Positions 1 to 9,854 of a DNA stretch of 64,000 bases are shown here, one piece after another. The DNA comes from Microbacterium pumilum. GTDB taxonomy: Bacteria; Actinomycetota; Actinomycetes; Actinomycetales; Microbacteriaceae. Each line of letters begins with the position of its first letter. Within the stretch, counting starts at the first letter, position 1. Location: positions 2,976,001 through 3,040,000 of the forward strand of contig NZ_BAAAOH010000001.1 in assembly GCF_039530225.1 (NCBI RefSeq), read 5' to 3'. A program made the translations under genes and the position numbers. The notes beneath the pieces were generated by a model that saw only the letters and a program-made list of their open reading frames with translations, did not search any database and was not told the DNA's origin.

Positions 1-1
1 G

Positions 2-436
2 CACCCCGACCAGCACATCTTCACCAGCCTGCCCCGCGGCGGACGCATCCGCGCCGCCCGACTGCTCGCCGAGATCGGCGACGCCCGCGGCCGATTCCCG
101 ACACCCGAGTCGCTCGCCTGCCTCGCCGGCGTTGCACCCTCCACCCGACAATCCGGTATGAGTCGCCACGTCGGCTTCCGCTGGTCCTGCGACAAACAAC
201 TCCGCGACGCGATCTGCGACTACGCCGCAGACTCCCGCAGAGCCAACCCCTGGGCCGCAGACCTCTACCAGCGCGCCCGCGCCCGCGGGCACGATCACCC
301 CCACGCGACCCGCATCCTCGCTCGCGGCTGGCTTTACGTGATCTGGCACTGCTGGCAGGACGGCGTCGCCTACGACCCCGACCAACACAGAGCCCTCCAA
401 CGCCTCACCCAACCCCAAAACGGACAGGCAGCTTGA
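2..436 (+). CDS. IS110-family transposase, C-terminal part (cut by window edge)
   Basis: An open frame enters from the left edge and gives 144 residues to a stop at 434-436. The visible part matches the C-terminal (Transposase_20-like) half of IS110-family transposases: a helix-rich stretch, then LACLAGVAPSTRQSG with the conserved serine region, then an aromatic-rich tail (ILARGWLYVIWHCWQDGVAYD). The N-terminal DEDD catalytic domain lies outside the window. IS110 enzymes have a RuvC-like plus serine-containing active site and use a structured element-encoded RNA for targeting, which is family knowledge. I cannot tell whether the copy is intact. It sits inside the island next to the integrase. 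Confidence 0.85.
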   Translation, partial: HPDQHIFTSLPRGGRIRAARLLAEIGDARGRFPTPESLACLAGVAPSTRQSGMSRHVGFRWSCDKQLRDAICDYAADSRRANPWAADLYQRARARGHDHPHATRILARGWLYVIWHCWQDGVAYDPDQHRALQRLTQPQNGQAA

Positions 437-482
437 CACAGGGCTACTCATGCGTGTTCGGCCGGCGGAGGAGGAACGCCCT

Positions 483-779
483 ATGGTCGAACCGGGCCGA
501 TGGCACCCGATCCTCGCAGCGCAGGAAGGTCCCACTGGCACGTGGAGCTTGGCCGACGGGTTCGACCGGGTGTACGGCACCATCGAGATCCGCCGAGTGA
601 ATGCCACCGACGTCCGTTACCGCGCCAGCTTCCAGGGCGAGGTCATCGGTTGGTCAACAACCCTCCGCCTCGCGTGTGAGCGAGTACACGCCGCATTTCT
701 GCGCAGCCACGGCCCGAATGGCGGACCGATTGCGAGTTGGGGCGCGAGCGATCGAGTTCGATGGCTCGAACAGTCGCTA
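483..779 (+). pseudogene. Small conserved-looking protein running into integrase antisense
   Basis: From ATG 483 the frame gives about 95 natural-looking residues (MVEPGRWHPILAAQEG, a beta-rich middle, then GEVIGWSTTLRLACERVHAAFLRSHG). It resembles small uncharacterised actinobacterial mobile-element proteins in style. It has no stop where such a protein would end. The frame stays open to 1598, but from 777 onward it is antisense to the integrase and looks like a shadow. An in-frame GTG or ATG also exists upstream from 450. I infer that the original 3' end was lost or replaced during island rearrangement. The function is unknown, and the end given here is only where the integrase stop begins. 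Confidence 0.4.
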
Positions 780-2048
780 CGCCGCTTCGATGTCTTCGTC
801 GTCGAGGAAGTCGAGCGCCGGATCGTCGGCCGCTCCATCGTCGTTCGAGAGCAGCGAGGTGTCGAGGCTCTCGCGGCGGAGGGTCCGCTCGAGGATTCCG
901 GCCGGTCCGCGGTCCACGGTGCGGTCGGGCTCGATGTAGTGTCCCTCGGTGATTGCGGTCGACCCGTGGCCGAGGAAGGTGGCGGCAGCATCGGCGCTCG
1001 CCCCGCGCGCGATGACCGTTGCGCCTGTCCGCCGATACCAGCGAAGTGTGATCCCCTCCCCCGCAAGGTCCGCCAACTCGAGGAACGCTCGGAAAGTCCG
1101 TCGCACATTGAACGGGCTCAGTGGCTTGCCGGCGCGATTGGCGAAGATGGTTCGCTGAGAATCGGAGGTCGGGATGCCGGCGAGCCGCGCACGAAGGACG
1201 ACCGCGGCGAAGTTAGGGACCGCGATTCGTCGGATGGAGTGCTCGGTCTTTGGGTGATCTTGGCGCACAGCTCCGCTGCCCGTGCGCAGCACGACCGTGC
1301 CCGTCACCGAGATCGTCATCCCGCCGGGAGCGTCCTCGACATCGCACCCACGGAGAGCGAGGCACTCGCCGATGCGCAACGCGGTTCCGAGGAGCACTTC
1401 GATGATGTCGCGCACCTGGCCGTCGGGCTGGGGTCCCTTGACGTCCGGTCCGGTGCGCCAGCGACCTGCGGCGTCACGGATCGCGCTGATTTGATCAACG
1501 GTCAGCGCCCGCGGCTCGCCCTTCGGGCGGCGGAGTGGGCTCGTCCCCTGAACCGGGTTCCGCGGGATCGCGTCGTGGCGCAGCGCGAATCCGAATAGAA
1601 GATTGAGCATTGTCCTCGAATGCTTCGCGCGGGAGTACGACACCGAAGCCTCCGAGCGAAGGAACCACTCGACGCGGCCCGTCGTAATCTCACCGAGCGT
1701 GAAATGCTCGAACTGCGGCACCACGTGGAGGCGCAGGTCGTCGCGGTAGTTCTCCTTCGTTCCGGCTGAGAGCTTCTGCAACTCGAGATCTTCCAGCCAC
1801 AGGTCCGCGAGGTCACCGAAGGAGCTGGTGAGATCGAGCAAGCCACCCGTTCCAAAGGCGGGCCGCTCCAGCATGCGCTGCTTCAACCGAGCGCGGGCCG
1901 CCGACTCCGTGCGCGCGGCACCCGTCACTCTCCGAAGTCGCCCATCGCCGTCGCGGATGCGCGCGAGAGCCACGTACGAGGCGCCGCGCCTGCTGACGTT
2001 GATGGTTCCGTAGGAGCCGATCAGGGTGCGTGGCCGCCCGCCGTTCAT
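777..2048 (-). CDS. Tyrosine-type site-specific integrase
   Basis: A 423-residue phage or island integrase. The N-terminus (residues 1-60) resembles an arm-binding domain and is followed by a SAM-like core-binding domain (about 75-165, SAGTKENYRDDLRLHVVPQFE). The catalytic domain shows R225 (TALRIGE), K267, R339, H361 (LGHGST) and the nucleophile Y371 (GHYIEPD). The usual box II histidine of HxxR is replaced by R336 (RWYR), which is uncommon but tolerated in some relatives. The start overlaps the excisionase-like gene by ATGA, so the two are probably translated together. It lies beside the 3' end of tRNA-Ala, the classic position for an integrase acting on a tRNA attachment site. Confidence 0.93.
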   Translation of the reverse strand: MNGGRPRTLIGSYGTINVSRRGASYVALARIRDGDGRLRRVTGAARTESAARARLKQRMLERPAFGTGGLLDLTSSFGDLADLWLEDLELQKLSAGTKENYRDDLRLHVVPQFEHFTLGEITTGRVEWFLRSEASVSYSRAKHSRTMLNLLFGFALRHDAIPRNPVQGTSPLRRPKGEPRALTVDQISAIRDAAGRWRTGPDVKGPQPDGQVRDIIEVLLGTALRIGECLALRGCDVEDAPGGMTISVTGTVVLRTGSGAVRQDHPKTEHSIRRIAVPNFAAVVLRARLAGIPTSDSQRTIFANRAGKPLSPFNVRRTFRAFLELADLAGEGITLRWYRRTGATVIARGASADAAATFLGHGSTAITEGHYIEPDRTVDRGPAGILERTLRRESLDTSLLSNDDGAADDPALDFLDDEDIEAA

Positions 2049-2269
2049 GATGCGCCGCCAGCGCGACGCTGTTCATCGGCCCGCTCCATGCGCTCAACCC
2101 ATGCGTCGATCTCGCTCTCACGAAACCTCAGTTGCGTGCCGACACGGAACCCGCGGGGGCCGCGACCTTTGCTCCGCAGGTCGTAGATCGTCTGGACCGA
2201 GACTTTGAGCAGCTCCGCGAGCTCGGCTAACGAGACGTAGTTCCCGTGTGCCGACTGAGAGGTGCCCAT
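2045..2269 (-). CDS. Excisionase/AlpA-like helix-turn-helix protein
   Basis: A 74-residue DNA-binding protein of the HTH_17 (excisionase or AlpA-like MerR-type) group. The motif is VSLAELAELLKVSVQTIYDL followed by a wing with RFRESEIDAWVERM. It ends in a 4-base ATGA overlap with the integrase start, the usual xis-int arrangement. It probably directs excision or controls integrase. ATG 2269 was chosen because it starts just before the conserved domain; ATG 2278 would add three residues. Neither has a clear ribosome binding site. Longer upstream extensions read as non-coding. Confidence 0.75.
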   Translation of the reverse strand: MGTSQSAHGNYVSLAELAELLKVSVQTIYDLRSKGRGPRGFRVGTQLRFRESEIDAWVERMERADEQRRAGGAS

Positions 2270-2390
2270 GCCATCCATACAGCGAAGGTGCGTGGGCGTT
2301 GCCGCGTACCTTCCAGATACTCCGAGAAGGCTCGAGAGCGCGCTGCGGCGGACTCCCGAAGTGTCCAGTAAACGACTACCAAACATTCAA

Positions 2391-2408
2391 ACTCCCTGAT
2401 CAGGGAGT
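2391..2408. repeat. Perfect 18-bp palindrome between xis and tRNA-Ala
   Basis: ACTCCCTGATCAGGGAGT is its own reverse complement. It sits 28 bases from the CCA end of tRNA-Ala, on the island side. On the minus strand it can form a 7-bp hairpin followed by TTTGAATGTTT, so it could terminate the tRNA transcript. It could equally be an operator or integrase/Xis binding site. The sequence alone does not decide. Confidence 0.6.
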
Positions 2409-2435
2409 GAAGATTCGGTGCTTTACCGGGAGTTT

Positions 2436-2511
2436 TGGTGGACCTGAGGGGACTCGAACCCCTGACCCCCTGCATGCCATGCAGGTGCGCTACCAGCTGC
2501 GCCACAGGCCC
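2436..2511 (-). tRNA. tRNA-Ala (anticodon GGC)
   Basis: Read on the minus strand, it has a 7-bp acceptor stem (GGGCCTG with CAGGTCC, one G-U pair), an anticodon stem CCTGC/GCAGG with loop ATGGCAT giving anticodon GGC (alanine), a T arm GGGGTTCGAGTCCCC, discriminator A, and an encoded CCA at 2436-2438. Without CCA it is 73 nt. Its 3' half faces the integrase module, so this is the likely island attachment site (attR or attL). The duplicate end should lie left of the window. Confidence 0.96.
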
Positions 2512-2584
2512 GGATGATGCCCTCGCTCGCGCGAGGCAACCCGACCAGATTACTACATCCGGTCGTCGGGTCAGAACACGAGCC

Positions 2585-2962
2585 TCACTCGGCGGGGGCG
2601 GCCGCCGTCACTTCGATCGGCACCACAGGGCAGTCTTTCCAGAGCCGCTCCAGGCCGTAGTAGATGCGTTCCTGCTCGTGGAAGACGTGGACCACGAGGT
2701 CTCCGAAGTCGAGGAGCACCCACCGCGATTCCTGGCGGCCCTCACGGCGCAGGCGCCGGTGGCCCGCCTCGAGGAGCCTGTCCTCGATCTCATCCGCGAT
2801 GGCTGCGACGTTCCGCTCGCTGCGGCCCGTGACGAGCAGGAAGATGTCGACGAGCGGCAACGGCTGCGACACGTCCAGCGCGACGAGGTCCTCGCCGCCC
2901 TTCGACTCTGCAGCGGCAGCGGCGACGTTCAGCATCTCGCGCGATTGTGATCCAGCCGTCAT
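2585..2962 (-). CDS. rsfS: Ribosome silencing factor RsfS
   Basis: A 125-residue member of the RsfS/Iojap family. It binds ribosomal protein L14 and blocks joining of the 30S and 50S subunits during starvation (family knowledge). Characteristic stretches are ALDVSQPLPLVDIFLLVTGRSERNVAAIADEI and WVLLDFGDLVVHVFHEQERIYYGLERLW, shown here as key segments. Length is normal for the family. The start overlaps the stop of the upstream gene by ATGA, so it is translated with the nadD cluster. It is the last gene of this minus-strand run before tRNA-Ala. Confidence 0.95.
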   Translation of the reverse strand: MTAGSQSREMLNVAAAAAESKGGEDLVALDVSQPLPLVDIFLLVTGRSERNVAAIADEIEDRLLEAGHRRLRREGRQESRWVLLDFGDLVVHVFHEQERIYYGLERLWKDCPVVPIEVTAAAPAE

Positions 2963-4164
2963 CGGAACACGCCCGTCACGAATGCCAGGATGAGCACGCC
3001 GACGAGGGCCAGCGCGAGCACGCCCGCGGTGATGGCGAGGGTCAGCATGAGTTTGCTCCCCTTCTCGGGCGCGGGTGGCTTGATGATCTCGCCGGAGTTC
3101 TTCACCGTGCTGATCGCGGCGCTGGCGGCGATCGGCGTCGGCGACGAGTGGGCGGGGAGCTCACCATCGATGAGAGATGCATCCACCTCCTTGCCGTCGG
3201 TGGAGCCGGGCGCATGACCGTTCGAGCCGAGGCCCTCGGGCAGATTCAAGGTGCCGGTGATGAGCACTTCGCCGGTGGCCGTGACAGGCGCGACGATCGA
3301 TCCGCTGGGCGTCGCCTGGGACATGATCAGAGCGTGAGGTGTTCCTCCGGTGCCGGACGAACGCGACAGCAGCTGATCGAACGAGGGCGGCAGCTCGACG
3401 GCTGCGACGTCGCCCGCGAGGAGCTCGGCGCCGAACGTGGGGCTCACGACCGCGCGATCGGATGCCGCGCCGGCTGTGTCCGAATCTTCTTCCTGCGCGG
3501 TCTCGCTCGGCTCGGAGGCGGCTGCATCCGTGACGTCATCGGCCGCGACCTGCTCGCCGCTCGCCGCCCACGGGTCGGCGGTGTCGGTCTCGGCGGTGCC
3601 GGTCTCGACGCCCTCAGTCTCGATGACCTCCGCCTCGACCACATCCATCTCGCCGGTGCCCGGCAGCCCGAACAGGTCGCGGACCCCGGTGTCGAGTCGT
3701 TCGTCGGTCGAGTCCGCCGACGACGCCGGCACGGGCTCGGCGGCGGGTGCCGCCGCGGCCGAATACGCCGCGGCGATCTCGGGCGTGATCACGGGCACGG
3801 ATGCGGTGCGGATGCGCTCCTGCTGCCGCGCCTGGCGGCGCGTCAGCGGCGATACTCCGAGGTCTACCGATGCGTCGGGAACCGGCGGCTCGCTGAGCAC
3901 GACGGGTTCCGCGGCGCGGGCCAGCGACGCGACGGGAGCGTAAGCGGGTGCAGGCGCGGGCGCGGGCTGCGACGGGGGTTCGACGTCGGCCGATGCCTGC
4001 GCGGCATCTTCGGTCGTCGATTCAGGCGCATCTTCGGGTGCGGGTGCGGGTTCTGGTTCTGGCGCGGCTTCCGCGCTGACAATCGCATTCGATCCGGTGT
4101 TGCGGATCTCACGCATCTGCTTGCGCGTCAGCGGGGGCGTCGCCGGCTGCTCGGTTGTGCTCAT
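2959..4164 (-). CDS. Acidic low-complexity protein with C-terminal membrane anchor
   Basis: A 401-residue protein of unknown function between nadD and rsfS. The N-terminus ([20 protein letters not shown]) is followed by about 340 residues rich in Ala, Glu, Pro, Ser and Val that look disordered. The motif [14 protein letters not shown] repeats the N-terminal [12 protein letters not shown] pattern near the middle. One hydrophobic segment close to the C-terminus ([20 protein letters not shown]) should anchor it in the membrane, with a very short tail. It overlaps nadD by ATGA at its start and rsfS by ATGA at its end. Proteins of this design occur at this locus in related actinobacteria, but their role is not known to me. 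Confidence 0.85.
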   Translation of the reverse strand: MSTTEQPATPPLTRKQMREIRNTGSNAIVSAEAAPEPEPAPAPEDAPESTTEDAAQASADVEPPSQPAPAPAPAYAPVASLARAAEPVVLSEPPVPDASVDLGVSPLTRRQARQQERIRTASVPVITPEIAAAYSAAAAPAAEPVPASSADSTDERLDTGVRDLFGLPGTGEMDVVEAEVIETEGVETGTAETDTADPWAASGEQVAADDVTDAAASEPSETAQEEDSDTAGAASDRAVVSPTFGAELLAGDVAAVELPPSFDQLLSRSSGTGGTPHALIMSQATPSGSIVAPVTATGEVLITGTLNLPEGLGSNGHAPGSTDGKEVDASLIDGELPAHSSPTPIAASAAISTVKNSGEIIKPPAPEKGSKLMLTLAITAGVLALALVGVLILAFVTGVFR

Positions 4165-4757
4165 TCCTGGCTCCGGTAGAGGTGGTGCTTCGCGATGTAT
4201 TGGACAACCCCGTCGGGCACGAGGTACCACACGGGGTGACCTCGCTCGACGCGATCACGGCAGTCCGTCGACGAGATGGCGAGGGCGGGGACCTCGAGTT
4301 GGCTCACGTCATCAGTCGGCAGGCCGTCAGTGCTCAGCACGTGACCAGGTCGGGAGACGGCGACGAAATGAGCCAGGTTCCACAACTCATCATGGTCCCT
4401 CCAACTGAGAATTTGCGCTATTGCATCCGCACCGGTGATGAAGAACAGCTCCGAACCGGGCCGATCCGCCCGAAGATCCCGAAGGGTGTCGATCGTATAC
4501 GTCGGTCCGCCGCGGTCGATGTCGACGCGACTGACGGTGAATCGTGGGTTCGAAGCGGTCGCGATGACGGTCATGAGGTAGCGGTGCTCGCTCGCCGAGA
4601 CGCCCGACTTCTGCCAGGGTTCCCCGGTCGGGACGAACACGACCTCGTCGAGGTCGAACCACTGCGCGACCTCGCTCGCTGCCACGAGGTGACCGTGGTG
4701 GATGGGATCGAACGTCCCACCCATCACCCCGATCCTCGGGGTTCGCGTCACCGACAT
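4161..4757 (-). CDS. nadD: Nicotinate-nucleotide adenylyltransferase
   Basis: A 198-residue NadD. It makes deamido-NAD from nicotinate mononucleotide and ATP in NAD biosynthesis, in the cytosol. The N-terminal [12 protein letters not shown] holds the nucleotidyltransferase T/HxGH motif, and the C-terminal [13 protein letters not shown] is the SSTxxR motif that binds ATP phosphates. Length is normal. The stop overlaps the next start by ATGA, coupling it to the membrane-anchored protein and rsfS. The pairing of nadD with rsfS is common in bacteria. Confidence 0.96.
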   Translation of the reverse strand: MSVTRTPRIGVMGGTFDPIHHGHLVAASEVAQWFDLDEVVFVPTGEPWQKSGVSASEHRYLMTVIATASNPRFTVSRVDIDRGGPTYTIDTLRDLRADRPGSELFFITGADAIAQILSWRDHDELWNLAHFVAVSRPGHVLSTDGLPTDDVSQLEVPALAISSTDCRDRVERGHPVWYLVPDGVVQYIAKHHLYRSQE

Positions 4758-4766
4758 GCAGTCGGC

Positions 4767-4991
4767 CTAGTGGCCGTGGCCCGCCTGCTGGACATCGTCA
4801 GCGTGAGCTCGGGTGTATGCCTCGGCCTTGCGCGAGTGCCGGTTGGCGACGTTGCGGTACGACACGGTCACCAGCGCGAGCGTACCGAAGACCGCGAGCG
4901 CCGTGATGCCGTAGCCGACCGTCTCGAGGGCGACGTTGCCGTGGTGCTCGGACTCTTCGGCGGCGAAGGTGAGAATCGTGGCCAATGTCAT
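4767..4991 (-). CDS. Small single-pass membrane protein, His-rich tail
   Basis: A 74-residue protein between proA and nadD. It has an acidic and histidine-containing N-terminal region (TFAAEESEHHGN), one membrane helix (about residues 24-44, YGITALAVFGTLALVTVSY) and a basic then histidine-containing tail (HADDVQQAGHGH). ATG 4991 was chosen because it follows a GGAG-type ribosome binding site; an in-frame extension to 5033 reads as non-coding. No function is recognised. The position inside the proA-nadD interval suggests co-transcription. Confidence 0.8.
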   Translation of the reverse strand: MTLATILTFAAEESEHHGNVALETVGYGITALAVFGTLALVTVSYRNVANRHSRKAEAYTRAHADDVQQAGHGH

Positions 4992-5044
4992 TCGAGCTCC
5001 GTTTCGGATTCGCCTGGGGGCGCAGGCTCCCACCAGTTTATGCG

Positions 5045-6300
5045 TCAGGTGCGTACTTGTCCGTCACCCCGTGCCAGCCACTTGGTGCTGGTGAGTTCCG
5101 AGAGCCCCATCGGGCCACGGGCGTGGAGTTTCTGGGTGGAGATGCCTACCTCGGCGCCGAAGCCGAACTCGGCGCCGTCGGTGAACCGCGTCGAGGCATT
5201 GGTCATGACGACGGCGGAGTCCACCTCCGCGAGGAAGCGGTCCGCATTCGCGGCATCCTTCGTGATGATCGACTCGGTGTGGTGCGTCGAATACCGCCGG
5301 ATGTGGTCGAGGGCCTCATCCAGATCGTCGACGACCTTCATCGCGACATCGAGACTCAGGTACTCGGTCGCCCAGTCCTCGTCGGTCGCGGGAACGGCAT
5401 CGGGAACCAGCGCGACCACGGTCTCGTCGCCGTGCACGGTGACGCCGTCGGCGATCAGCGCGCCGGCTACCGCAGGAATGAGCCTGGTTGCCGCGGCTCG
5501 ATGGACGAGCACGGTCTCGACCGAGTTGCAGACGCTCGGGCGCTGGACCTTGGCGTTCACGACGATGTCCTGTGCCCAGTCGAGGGGTGCCGACTCGTCG
5601 AGCAGGATGTGCACGACACCCGCTCCCGTCTCGATCACCGGGACGAGCGATTCGGTGAGGACAGTCTCGATGAGCTGGGCGCTCCCCCGCGGCACGAGCA
5701 CGTCGACGATGCCGCGTGCCTGCATGAGTTCGCGCGCGCCCTCGCGCCCGAAGTCGTCGACGGTCTGGATCGCCTCGGGATCGATGCCCTGCTCGGCCAG
5801 CGCGCCCCGCATCGCGCGCACCAATGCCGCATTCGTGCGTTCGGCGGCGGAGCCGCCGCGCAGCACCACCGCGTTGCCCGAACGGAAGGCGAGTGCCGCA
5901 ATGTCGACGGTCACGTTGGGGCGTGCCTCGTAGATCGAGCCGACGACCCCGAACGGCACACTGACCTTCGTGAGTTCGACGCCGTTCGCGAGCGTTCGTC
6001 GATCGAGCACGCGGCCCACGGGGTCGGGCAGGTCGGCGATGTCGCGCACCGCGGCCGCCAGTGCCAGCACCCTCGGCGCATCCAGCCTCAGGCGATCCTG
6101 CAGGGCCTCCGACAGGCCTGTCGCCCGACCGCGCTCGAGGTCGTCTCGGTTCGCCGCAATGATCTCGGGTGCGGCGGCCTCGATGGCCGCCGCGATGGCG
6201 ACGAGCGCGTCGTGCTTGGCGGCATCCCGCAGCAGGCCGATGCCGCGCGCCGCATCCTTCGCGAGCAGCATGCGTTCGCGTGCGGTCGTCGCGATGATCG

Positions 6301-6304
<4 letters not shown>
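5045..6304 (-). CDS. proA: Gamma-glutamyl phosphate reductase
   Basis: A 419-residue ProA. It reduces gamma-glutamyl phosphate to glutamate semialdehyde with NADPH, the second step of proline synthesis. It belongs to the aldehyde dehydrogenase superfamily. The catalytic cysteine is in VQRPSVCNSVET, and the AFRSGNAVVLRGGSAA segment is part of the cofactor fold. ATG 6304 overlaps the proB stop (ATGA), and a long in-frame upstream extension that would run through proB antisense is rejected. ProA and ProB act as a complex that shields the labile phosphate, which fits the coupled translation. Confidence 0.97.
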
Positions 6305-8675
<2,371 letters not shown>

Positions 8676-8685
8676 TCACTGAGAA

Positions 8686-8713
8686 GAGGGGGCGAGCCGA
8701 AGCCCGCCCCCTC
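8686..8713 (-). terminator. UUCG-loop hairpin between rpmA and obgE
   Basis: On the minus strand, a 12-bp stem (GAGGGGGCG with CGCCCCCTC, extended inward by G-U and GC pairs) closes on a TTCG tetraloop. It lies 27 bases after the rpmA stop. It is probably a terminator or partial attenuator that sets the ratio of ribosomal proteins to ObgE. There is no T-run, as is common in high-GC bacteria. Confidence 0.7.
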
Positions 8714-8739
8714 CAAGACAAGATTGTGTGTGCGTGCGA

Positions 8740-8997
8740 CTACTCCGCCACGGCCACGATGTTGACGACCTTGCGGCCGCCCTTCTGGCCGAACTCGACC
8801 GCACCCGGCGCGAGCGCGAACAGGGTGTCGTCCCCGCCACGGCCGACGTTCGCGCCGGGGTGGAAGTGTGTGCCGCGCTGGCGGACGATGATCTCGCCGG
8901 CGAGGACCTTCTGGCCGCCGAAACGCTTCACGCCCAGTCGCTGAGCGTTGGAGTCACGACCGTTGCGGGTGGAGCTTGCGCCCTTTTTGTGTGCCAT
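8740..8997 (-). CDS. rpmA: 50S ribosomal protein L27
   Basis: An 85-residue L27, near the peptidyl transferase centre. The N-terminus [17 protein letters not shown] and the core [19 protein letters not shown] are diagnostic. There is no Firmicutes-type cleavable leader. It is followed by obgE and preceded 18 bases upstream by rplU. Length is normal. Confidence 0.98.
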   Translation of the reverse strand: MAHKKGASSTRNGRDSNAQRLGVKRFGGQKVLAGEIIVRQRGTHFHPGANVGRGGDDTLFALAPGAVEFGQKGGRKVVNIVAVAE

Positions 8998-9015
8998 CTC
9001 TGCGTCTCCCCTGGA

Positions 9016-9324
9016 CTACTTGATTCCGGTGACCTTGACGCGCGTGAGGTCCTGACGGTGCCCCTGGCGCTTCTTGTAGCCGGTCTTGTTCTTGAACTTC
9101 TGGATCACGATCTTGGGGCCGCGCTCTTCGCCGAGCACCTCGGCCGTGACGGTCACCTTCGCGAGCTTGTCGGCGTCGGTGGTGACGGCGTCGCCATCCA
9201 CGAGCAGGACGGCGGGCAGTTCGAGAGTGTCGCCCACCTTCGACTTCTGGCGGTCGAGGACGACGATCGTACCGACCTCGACCTTCTCCTGCCGGCCGCC
9301 GGCGCGCACTACTGCGTAAACCAC
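9016..9324 (-). CDS. rplU: 50S ribosomal protein L21
   Basis: A 102-residue L21, a 23S rRNA-binding protein. The first residues are [15 protein letters not shown] and the C-terminus is [20 protein letters not shown]. The start is GTG 9324, where conserved sequence begins, behind an AGGTG ribosome binding site; the frame is open further upstream but that part reads as non-coding. It heads the minus-strand cluster, and its leader carries a copy of the dispersed 23-bp repeat (9428-9447). Confidence 0.97.
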   Translation of the reverse strand: MVYAVVRAGGRQEKVEVGTIVVLDRQKSKVGDTLELPAVLLVDGDAVTTDADKLAKVTVTAEVLGEERGPKIVIQKFKNKTGYKKRQGHRQDLTRVKVTGIK

Positions 9325-9544
9325 TTCACACCTGTTTCTTCTGGGAGCGCACGGCTCCGATTGTCTTTGCGAGACTCTGCTCTTGCGAGACGAGGAAGTC
9401 TTGGTGCGGATGACGACTGCCCGAGCAGGCTGCTGAGCTTGTCGATGCACGCGAAAAGCATGACGCGGCACGCACCAAAGGGCTACTTTACCGGATGCCG
9501 CGACCAGCCGCAAAAGCTGAGGCCGTGTCGCGGCATCCGGATCA
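9325..9544 (-). promoter_or_regulatory. rplU leader and divergent promoter region
   Basis: 220 bases without a gene between rplU and the DUF4031 gene. It must hold the promoter of the ribosomal cluster on the minus strand. It also contains GGCTGCTGAGCTTGTCGATG at 9428-9447, a partial copy of the dispersed repeat. I see no clear ribosomal protein leader structure and no confident -10 on the minus strand. Confidence 0.4.
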
Positions 9545-9550
9545 TAGGAT
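9545..9550 (+). promoter_or_regulatory. -10 hexamer TAGGAT, leaderless DUF4031 gene
   Basis: TAGGAT ends 6 bases before GTG 9557, so transcription should begin at or next to the start codon. No Shine-Dalgarno sequence is visible and no clear -35. Confidence 0.6.
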
Positions 9551-9556
9551 CACAAC

Positions 9557-9832
9557 GTGACGATCCTCATCGACGATCCCCGCTGGCCCGCGCACGGGCG
9601 GCTGTGGGCTCACCTGGTGAGCGACAGCGACCTCGCTGAGCTGCATGACTTCGCGGCGGCGAACGGCATCCCGAGCCGCGGATTCGACCGCGATCACTAC
9701 GACGTGCCCGAAGACGAGCACGCCCGACTGATCGCTGCGGGCGCCGAGCATGTCGACGGTCATGAGCTCGTCCGTCGGCTCATCGCCTCGGGATTGCGCG
9801 TGACAGCGCGAGAGCGCCGGTCCGGCCACTGA
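9557..9832 (+). CDS. DUF4031 domain protein
   Basis: A 91-residue small cytosolic protein with the DUF4031 signature: MTILIDDPRWPAHGRLWAHL at the start and AANGIPSRGFDRDHYDVPED in the middle. Such proteins are common in actinobacteria and have no assigned reaction. The pattern of conserved Asp, His, Trp and Tyr residues hints at a binding or enzymatic site, which is inference. Start is GTG 9557, apparently leaderless. The gene is alone on the plus strand, divergent from rplU and convergent with rne. Confidence 0.88.
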   Translation: MTILIDDPRWPAHGRLWAHLVSDSDLAELHDFAAANGIPSRGFDRDHYDVPEDEHARLIAAGAEHVDGHELVRRLIASGLRVTARERRSGH

Positions 9833-9854
9833 CGACCGGCCGGCGCATCCGCAC

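Noticed and set aside
1..2435. A complete prophage
   Set aside because: Only integrase and excisionase are seen; there are no capsid, tail, lysis or replication genes in the window.
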